Source: Oscheius onirici (Eukaryota > Nematoda > Chromadorea > Rhabditida > Rhabditidae). Taken from it: a DNA stretch of 64,000 bases. The notes under the pieces are model-generated. The model made no database searches. It saw only the letters and a list, made by a program, of their open reading frames with translations, and was not told the DNA's origin. The stretch covers positions 12,090,001 to 12,154,000 of the forward strand of contig OW051471.1 in NCBI GenBank assembly GCA_932521025.1. Direction: 5' to 3'. The translations under genes and the position numbers were made by a program. This document shows, in pieces, positions 56,802-64,000 of the stretch (the stretch's first letter is position 1; every line of letters begins with the position of its first letter).

Positions 56802-59784
56802 TTACAGTTCATTTTCGTCAGTCTTCATTTCAATCAGTGGAATTTTCTCGTCTGGTCTTACTTTCCTCTCCCACACGTTACATCCACATGCTAACAAAAT
56901 ACCAAAAAACAGCGCTACACAAGTTGACAACATCATAGCATAGAATATGAACCCGTAAGACGTAGATCTATTCCAATTTTCAGCAATCAATGTTGCGTTC
57001 GAGAAATCCAGTCCAAAAGATGCGTATCCTTTCAACAGTTTGATTTCTGAGCCGTCTAAAGCAGAAAAAAATCAAAATAAAAAGACGGATGAACCTCCTA
57101 AGTGCCAGTCACCGTGGTGATACTCGGTTAGATTGTATCCTTCAGTCCAAAACTTGTTTGATTGCTTCTTTAGTCCACGGGTTAATGAAAACTTGAAGAG
57201 CCAGCGTTTTCTATCATCTTGTCATATATTTTGTTTTTATATTGAACTTACATAAAGTTTGGATAGCCGACTGTTGAGTTGGCAACGGTCAGATCCAAAG
57301 CGGTGACTGTAGCCTGCATATAAAAATGATTGTTCTGGATGGAAGGTTTACTCAGTTCAATTACAGCGTCATAGTCTGAAAAACTGACTAAATTGTTATT
57401 TGATCCAAGTGTTACTGATTTGACAGAGTAAAGTCGTGTTGATGGTGACGTTAAAGATGGTGAAAGCTGTGATTCTGAAATATCTTTAATAGGAAGCCCT
57501 TCTAACAAACACGAAATTAACCTAATTTTTCACCTCGAATAGGATTTTTGAGCTTTTCAAAGTTCTGCAAAGTTGAAGCCCTTGTTCCGTTCTACAACTT
57601 TGCTGCTGGACATCGGACAGCTCAAAAATTTCGTGTTCAAGGTGTACGCAACGCAACTGCATATTTTTGGGAAGGAGAAAACGTACAAAATTATTAAGTA
57701 AGTACTTAAACACTAGTTACGAACCTCACGACGCCTGAAGCGACCCGAATTTCTGGAGCTCTTGAAGAGAAGACCGCGATGTTGACCGTTTGATTTGGAT
57801 ACTTCTCCGCCATTTCGGGAAATATCCATCCAATGCAGGAGAACATTCCGCATCTGAATCAGGTCATATCTGCAAGGCAAGTACAATTACGTCGTTCTCA
57901 GAGAATCGGCAATTTCTGGATCCGTGGAGTTTATCCGGTACCAGAGGCTTCCGGAATCATGAGAGGCTTCCAGTAGACATTGTGCGACGGGTTCAGAGAA
58001 TCCGAGGGAGAACATTTTTGAGTCGGAACTGACTGAAAGATGTGCTTGAACTGTGTGACAAGTTCCCTTACCCATCTTCTGATCGAAATCACCGCTGCAC
58101 TTTTCTCCTTTTCCATAGTGGAACACAATGTCAGCTGATGCTTCGAGAGCTTTACTGAACGAGTAAAAATAACAAGCTAAGTAAACACCTACTCCACAGG
58201 GCTTATCTTCAGCGATCGATATGCGACTGAAAATATCTTCTTGTGTTCCTTGGTGACAGGAAACATCCAGCTGTTGAACATGTTGATCTTATCAGCAGCA
58301 ACGCTGCATGCCTTAAAATAATTGAAATTGCGGCAGTAAGAAAGAATTCTTTTTACCCAGGAACAAGACAGTCAATTGGAACCAACGTTGGGCGGACAGA
58401 CAATTGTTTGGCGAACACGGACCGAACAGAGCATTTTTTGGTTCGCCGTCGAACCGAACACGGACGTCCGCGTCCCTCAATGTTCGCCGACAGACAGACT
58501 GTTCTTCGAACAGCGGACACGAACGTGCTCGAACATTTCGGAAAAGCGAACTTTGCACTTCCGTGTTCGTCATGCGAACCGGACTCGGACGTCCACGTAT
58601 CCCAATGTTCGACGTCGCACACGGACTGTTCGTGTTTGGCTAAAATGGACAACGAACACGGACGTTCGCCCAACCCTGATTGGAACTCACTTTGTACTAT
58701 TTAAGACTCACCTTCTTATTGAACCCCTTACGAAGCATTGCTCCCAGCCGGTCACCAAACAGCTCGTAAATGAGATTGTTGGTAACATCTCCATGAATTT
58801 CCCTTAAATCAACATGTAAGCAAGTTAATTTTTAGTTCTGACAATATGTCTATACGCTCGATAACGGCTCGACATTCCGCAATTTCCGCTTCTCCGGTTG
58901 TGTTACTCGCTCGAAGGAAGACGATGGAATTTAAGCCAGCGATCAGTAGATCAACATCTCCGGCTTTGGTGATTTTGATATTTAACTGAAACTTGAATTG
59001 AACATCGTTTCCATCGACCGTACCAGCCTTGTGCTTACGGCAATGTGACAGCGTGCAGAAATGTACCCTCCTTTAGCGACAACAGTTAATATGTTGTCGG
59101 AGACGGAAATGTTTGTTCTTAAAAAAGTTTTATGATCTCCTTAAAGTTTCTTACGTAGGAGGTTCAACCGTACCCCAATCACAGTCTCTCACGTGAGCTT
59201 CGTCAAAATTGTAGTCAACGTGCCAATTCCAAATTGCTTTCGCAGTCTAAAAAGTCGGTTGCTTAAAAGCGGTCGTCTTTGAAAGTTTTCACACTGATAA
59301 AAAATGACTCATGAGACAGGTCCCGGGTTCGAGTCCCGGCCGGTCCAATGGTTTTTTTTATTTACCTATGTGTCGAGTACGTTACAGATGGAGAAACAAA
59401 AGGATAAGACAGGACTTAAAGACTGGGCGCAACAAAAGGAAACGAGAAAGATGAAATGGGCAAAAAGGATTTGTATTTGCACTGAATGGACTCCGCTTCA
59501 AGGTAAAAGACGCGCCAGAAGACAACACAACAGTTGGGAAGATGATCTTCAGCATAACAACAAGGCTTTTGGGCAGTGACTGGGAGGCCGCTAGACGAAG
59601 CGTCCTCGCGAAATACGCTTGATACACGAAATAAATATAATTAAAAAGTATCTTGAGCAGCAAAACTCACAATTTCTCTGCTAATAGCAGTAGCAAGTTC
59701 CAGTCCATCTTCGCTTATTCGAGCTGTTAGAGAATAAGCTGCAGCCGAGTCGAATAGAAAAATTACTGTTAGAAAAAAAAGCAT
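56802..59784 (-). CDS. BPI/LBP-type lipid-binding protein with C-terminal membrane helix (A)
   Basis: Paralogue of gene B with the same exon order. The signal sequence MLFFLTVIFLFDSAAAYSLT (59784) leads into ARISEDGLELATAISREI. Next exons hold NWHVDYNFDEAHVRDCDW, AKGGYISARCHIAV, KITKAGDVDLLIAGLNSIVF, IHGDVTNNLIYELFGDRLGA, ACSVAADKINMFNSWMFPVT, KALEASADIVFHYGKGEKC, CIGWIFPEMAEKYPNQTVN, and the terminal SYGFIFYAMMLSTCVALFFG helix with an acidic/basic tail (stop 56802). Two conserved cysteines bracket the first domain as in BPI. The likely role is lipid or lipopolysaccharide binding at the cell surface or gut lumen. Intron 1 contains a tRNA/LINE hybrid insertion and a later intron holds MITE H4; all exons read are open, so it may be functional. 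Confidence 0.78.
58383..58678 (+). mobile_element. hAT-type palindromic MITE, H4
   Basis: Target duplication ATTGGAAC at 58375-58382 and 58679-58686. Ends CAACGTTGGGCGGAC and GTTCGCCCAACCCTG. Inside, CGAACACGGAC-type words are repeated on both strands, which makes several long but meaningless open frames. It lies in an intron of lipid-binding gene A. Confidence 0.85.
59305..59655 (+). mobile_element. SINE-like element: tRNA head fused to LINE 3' end
   Basis: The left part has a perfect B box (GGTTCGAGTCC), a paired T stem CCGGG/CCCGG, and the acceptor 3' half CCGGTCCA. It is followed at about 59390 by a frame typical of a retrotransposon RT C-terminus (KMKWAKRICICTEWTPLQGK, then RRARRQHNSWEDDL) and by a GAAATAAATATAATTAAAAA tail. 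tRNA-derived SINEs that borrow a LINE 3' tail have this layout. The A box is missing, so this copy is 5'-truncated. It sits in intron 1 of lipid-binding gene A. Confidence 0.6.
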
Positions 59785-60119
59785 TTTCGTTTTGTGCAGA
59801 AGACGGGAATGATTCTTATCTCACTATTGAATCCCAGCTAAGCATTTATCTCACCAGTCAGTCGAACTAATAATATTGACTTTGATATTTTGAGCCGGCC
59901 TTATCAAGTACCATATCAGAATGATCTGTTGCTGAACGGAGAGATCTTTGCTTTGCCCGAGACAGAAACTGCATGTGGTTATTGAAAAATTACGCACTGG
60001 TCATAGAGGTATAAAGGAAAAAATCATTGAAGCACTCGAACCCGGGAGCGTTTCATTGCAACTCCTGACGCTACTTATTCTCGTTAGACACACTACTGAA
60101 AGGACGCCAAATCAACATA
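59785..60119. other. Intergenic spacer
   Basis: About 335 bp between the signal-peptide start of gene A and the stop of the chemoreceptor gene. Nothing identified. Confidence 0.4.
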
Positions 60120-62919
60120 CTATTCCTGATAATTTGAAGAAGAGCTCGGAGCCAAAGCAGTGACAGATGCAACCAGATCTTTGCAGCAGACAATCTTCCA
60201 AATGAGCCTCTTTAAAAATAACCTATACGGTGGCATACAGAAGAGACAAAAGAGAGCATTTGCCAGAGGGTAGCCTCCAACGGCCAAGACAGTCATCCAT
60301 TCCAGTAAAATCGATTTACTGATTTCTTCAACTTTCAGCCAAAGACCCAAAAGATAGAGCGTGATGGGAATAGTCATAGCAATGGCCGGGATCAGGACTT
60401 GGGCCACGAGAATGATGGTGAGACTGCGTTGAAGGTCGAATGTCATTGTGGTCATACTTGATCGAGCCTCGTTGATTTTCTTCTGCACGAGGTAGGAAGA
60501 AAGTATTTGAAAAACGCTGATACCAATAAGGAAGGTGATCACAATGACACCGGCAAATACGACAAATGGTAAGCGATAATCGTAGGCGACGTAGGGAACC
60601 CCCTTTTTGAAGGAAACTGGAGCGATTTCGAGGTCTTCTGTGAATTTTTCCAGATCCCAAAATGAGGGCCATTTTGAATCGAAAAAATGAAAGACAGTCT
60701 TGTAGGCTTCCCTTGTGGGAAAGCTGTTCCAAAATTTCTTTAAACCTCTACCAGAGCAGGGTCAGAAGCATTTGAATACCTCAAACTTGGGTAATTAAAC
60801 CGAAGAGACTGCTCGCTGTCGAGAGATAAGGCGCGCGAATATTTTAAACAATACGGCAGAGGTCGAGAGATTTTGTGTTAGAGATAGAGAGAAACCAGAA
60901 GCTTATCTGCCAAAATATTTGGCGTCTCGCAAGTTCTTACTGTTTTTAAAACAAAGCTTTATAGATTTTGCCAAATCTTCATCTTGCGTACTTCTCGTTA
61001 CGCAAATTTGCGTACTAAAAATGCGGTACAAATTCGAATAAAATGTACGTAAAGTGAAGGTTTGGCACGCGCTATAAAAATCTGGGAAAAGCAAACAAAG
61101 TTAGAAAGTTCTTTGTTCATATGGGCCGCGGTATTGTATAGTATTGTTGCTTTCCCTCATGGGAAGGCTGTTCCAAAATTTCTTTCAACCTCTACCAGAG
61201 CAGGGTCGGAAGCATTTGAATACCTCAAACTTGGGTAATTAAACCAACGATTCCGTCCGCTGCCGAGACATAAGCAGAGCTGGGAGAAGCGAAGGTACGG
61301 CAGAGGCTGGGAGATTTTGGGTCAGAGACGTAGAGGAGTCACTGAACTTTACCAGACAGCTTTTAAGTTAGTTTTGCAAAGAATATGGATTTTGTTAGAT
61401 AAATTTCTCACTTCTGAATGGTAATTTATAGTCCCAGATCATGAAAATGACTCTTTTACCACGAATCTTTACCACGAATTCAAACAGCATTTTTCTCAAT
61501 ATTTTTCGATCAAACTTTCTACCTTTACATCGATTTTTTATCGTTTTTGTGTATCTTTTCTTGTCTTTTTTTTGCATAGTATGTTTGGATATTGGAACGT
61601 ACATCATCAATAACAGATTTGCAGTGATTTCCCGCGGAGAAGGGAATTCTTTAAACTACGGTATCCCTCTATTTTTTGAACAGACCTTAAGACTACTCTC
61701 CGGAGACCCAAAGTAGTGATTGTGGTCTCTTTTTCAGACCAGCAAGTATAGCTCGTACCAAATCCTCACGTTACGTACTTTTCGTTTACGTGAAATTGCG
61801 TATGCGCGGGATTACAGATTCGAACTCAATTACCCACGTTTGAGGTGTTCAAATGTATTCAAAATCAAGCGTTAATTGTTCGATTTTTAGAAGAGATAAG
61901 AGAAGACAGCACGGCAGAGGCCAAGAAGCTTAGGGGCAGAGACGGAGAGGCGCCTATGGTCGACTACCAGATAAAAGTTGGTTTTTTCTCCACAAAACAG
62001 TGCTAGTGAATTTTTATATTTCTAACGCTTATTTCAAAGAAAAAAGAAGCCAACATTTGGCCACCATTGTTTGATGGTATCTTTTACCTCTACCATTTTC
62101 AATCAAGAGCCAAAGCTTCTCCATCTCTGACCCAAAGTTTCACGGCCCCTGCCATACCGTCTGGTCTCCCAGCCATTTTTATCTCTCAAGAGCGATCAGT
62201 CTCTTCGGTTTAATTACCCAAGTTTGAGGTATTCAAATGCTTCCGACCCTGCCCATGCAGAGGTTGAAAGAAATTTTGGAACAGCCTTCCCATGAGGGAA
62301 GGCAACAAGACCAAAGTACTAACAGTAAGAGCCGACCTCAAATGTCATACAGTAATACCAATTAGTTGACCCTAGAATCAGAACCATTACTACCGTAAGA
62401 GCTCCGGTGTATATGGCTCCACTGAAACTATTTTTGGTACTGTGAATCCCTCACATTTTTTCCGTAAATCTCTCCACGCAGTCGTCCAATTTGTAGAAAA
62501 CAAGCAGTCTATACAAGGAGCAATCCATAACCGAGATCAATGTCAAGGCACCGAAAGTTACAGAAGAAATTTGCTTAAAGGACTGTTACAAGTATAAATT
62601 GTTTCCCTACAGCTGCAAGATCTCCAGCCTGACCAAAATACTTTGAGAATCCAGTCATAAGAGCACAGGGAAGAGGAAAAATGATGTTTGGACGGTGTAG
62701 ATGCATAAGACAGAAAGAGAATATAAAGTCGGTAAACTAAACCTTTGAGTCGATTACGGTCTCGTCACGAAAACCTACAGTCATCTTCAACATGTAATAT
62801 TTGAACTTTGCCATTGATTTCGGCGAATGTTTCCAGATGACGTAGGCGAGAAGAAGATTGAAGAAAAGTATGAGGCAGCCGAAAAAGTCAAAAAAGAGAT
62901 CGGTTGAAGAATTATCCAT
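60120..62919 (-). CDS. Srh-like chemoreceptor
   Basis: Start MDNSSTDLFFDFFGCLILFF (62919; a start 9 bp upstream is possible). Exon 1 ends 62779 and exon 2 begins 62736 (DFIFSFCLMHLHRPNIIFPL). A 37-38 nt intron near 62650-62570 and a 33-nt intron near 62460-62425 keep the frame open through SVMDCSLYRLLVFYKLDD and GALTVVMVLILGSTNWYYC. A long intron (to about 60739) follows. The last exon runs KKFWNSFPTREAYKTVFHFF to helix 7 (YPLANALFCLFCMPPYR), ending at 60120. The order of helices, LQRSLTIILVAQVLIPAIAM and PYR are Srh-type. It would be a G-protein-coupled odorant receptor of amphid neurons. The long intron contains copies of its own exon border, so the two halves may be parts of separate duplicates. 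Confidence 0.6.
61142..61275 (-). repeat. Duplicated chemoreceptor exon border
   Basis: Matches 60709-60835: the end of the long intron plus the first bases of the last Srh exon, on the same strand, then breaks off. A similar copy lies inverted at about 62190-62315 and another at the window end (63936-64000). Confidence 0.7.
62190..62320 (+). repeat. Inverted copy of the chemoreceptor exon border
   Basis: On the plus strand: CAGTCTCTTCGGTTTAATTA, then ATGCTTCCGACCCTGCCC, GCAGAGGTTGAAAGAAATTT and CTTCCCATGAGGGAAGG. Same unit as at 61142 and 63936 but reversed, so an inversion or inverted duplication is needed. Confidence 0.7.
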
Positions 62920-62928
62920 AATTCGCAT

Positions 62929-63344
62929 TTGGAAGAAGTTTCGTAGAACTCGAGAATAACAAACTCGACACACGACAATGTCGTTCGAGGCAGGTGCATC
63001 GCTCAGAATGATATCGGCGGAAATATAGGAAACAGAAATATAGGCTATGGTTCCGATGAACTCAGTTCAAGTAGTTTTTGATACCCTGTAATGTAGAACG
63101 CAGGAATTGGATACTCAGCTAAGCTACGCAGTTGCATTTGGAATTTACATTAGCAGAGTCTCCATTTTTTCGGGTCTCGAAACGAAAAACTAACCGATTT
63201 AAATCAATAGATCTTGTGTCAGATCAAAACGTAGTGGGGCGACGGCAGTGGGTTCAAAATTGAAAAAAATCGGATTCAAATCGAAATTAAAAAAAAATAT
63301 TGAAAGAGAAATGCGAAAAATCTTCATTGAGTAGAATTAGCAAG
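62929..63344. other. Spacer between chemoreceptor genes
   Basis: No gene identified in about 400 bp; T/A-rich with AAAAAAAATA near 63290. Confidence 0.35.
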
Positions 63345-64000
63345 TTATTCTTGACCGGCTCCCGGATTCGAAGAAGAACTAGGTGCTAAGGAAGTGACGG
63401 CCGTCTCGAGGTCCTTGCGGCAGAACGTCTTCCAGACCAACTTTTTCAAAAACAACCTGTACGGTTTCATGCAGAAGAGACAGAAGAGCGAATTGGCAAA
63501 GGGATAGCCACCGACGGCCGCAGTCATCGCCCATTCCAGACCAACCGAGTTACTGATTTCTTCAAGCTTCAGCCAAAGCCCCAACAGATAGATGGAAATT
63601 GGAATGGTTATAGCGAAGGCGGGGATGAGGACTTGAGCAATGAGAATGATGGTCAGACTCCGTTGGACGTTATAACTCGTGGTTGTCATATTTGACCGAG
63701 CCTCGTTGATTTTCTTCTGGACGAGGTAGGAGGAAAAAATTTGGAAGGAGCTGGTTCCAAGTAGGAAGAAGGCCACAACTAGGCCAGAGAATAGAATGAA
63801 GGTATTGCGATGATCGTAAGCGACGAAAGGAATGCCCTTTTTGAAAGGGAGTGGGCCGAGGTCAAAGTCTTTTGCGAATTGTTCCAGTCCCTAAACGAAC
63901 AGTAAGTTTGGTAATAAGCGTTGTCTTGTTTCCTTCCCTCATGGGAAGGCTGTTCCAAAATTTCTTTCAACCTCTGCATGGGCAGGGTCGGAAGCATTTG
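63345..64000 (-). CDS. Srh-like chemoreceptor, 3' part, runs off the window
   Basis: The last exon (63892-63345) follows a GTTCGTTTAG acceptor and opens GLEQFAKDFDLGPLPFKKGI, with helix 5, VQKKINEARSNMTT, NVQRSLTIILIAQVLIPAFA, and helix 7 YPFANSLFCLFCMKPYR. It ends SSSSNPGAGQE at 63345. It is closely similar to the gene at 60120 (VQKKINEARSSMTT, LQRSLTIILVAQVLIPAIAM), so the two are tandem duplicates. An upstream exon of the kind AGGTTGAAAGAAATTTTGGA lies at about 63940-63985; the rest is beyond the window. Confidence 0.72.

Noticed and set aside
58243..58807. Several long overlapping frames on both strands
   Set aside because: They lie in the palindromic MITE H4, whose repeated CGAACACGGA words leave all frames open; no motif or splice support.

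Overview
This window is a piece of a nematode nuclear genome, most likely a rhabditid related to Caenorhabditis. The clues are many short GT-AG introns with TTTCAG acceptors, probable trans-splice sites ahead of start codons, closely spaced genes of operon type, and nematode-expanded families (Srh-type chemoreceptors, C-type lectins, Tc1-like and RTE elements). No bacterial, rRNA or CRISPR feature is seen.

Left part, 0.1-25.2 kb, + strand: five conserved housekeeping genes. A Mediator MED30-like gene (5' end outside the window) is followed by mitochondrial ribosomal protein S17 and the RNase P/MRP subunit POP1, which are 152 bp apart and probably one operon. Then come the second-largest RNA polymerase III subunit (RPC2) and an importin-13-type karyopherin, 195 bp apart and possibly a second operon. 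POP1, RPC2 and importin-13 read through as complete open models of about 799, 1147 and 927 residues. Large introns of POP1 and importin-13 hold nested repeats and an antisense RTE retrotransposon.

Middle part, 25-45 kb: a rearranged, repeat-rich region. It holds a four-transmembrane gene split by a fold-back element with an 8-bp target duplication, an intact paralogue of that gene, a 7TM gene, a Thr-rich C-type lectin gene, a nearly intact RTE element lying between 241-bp direct repeats, a broken TKL-type kinase gene, and a multi-exon gene of uncertain identity.

Right part, 45-64 kb, mostly - strand: an SDR carbonyl reductase, a small conserved-looking protein, a Na+/H+ exchanger, Srh-like chemoreceptors, and two tandem BPI/LBP-type lipid-binding genes. 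At least four palindromic hAT-type MITEs, each with an intact 8-bp target duplication, sit in or beside the BPI-type genes, together with a tRNA/LINE hybrid (SINE-like) insertion.

The most interesting points are the gene dismembered around a fold-back element, the family of hAT MITEs that share termini but differ inside, a MITE that supplies the 3' flank of a BPI-type gene, and a SINE-like tRNA-LINE fusion. Family names come from recognising motifs; no database search was run.
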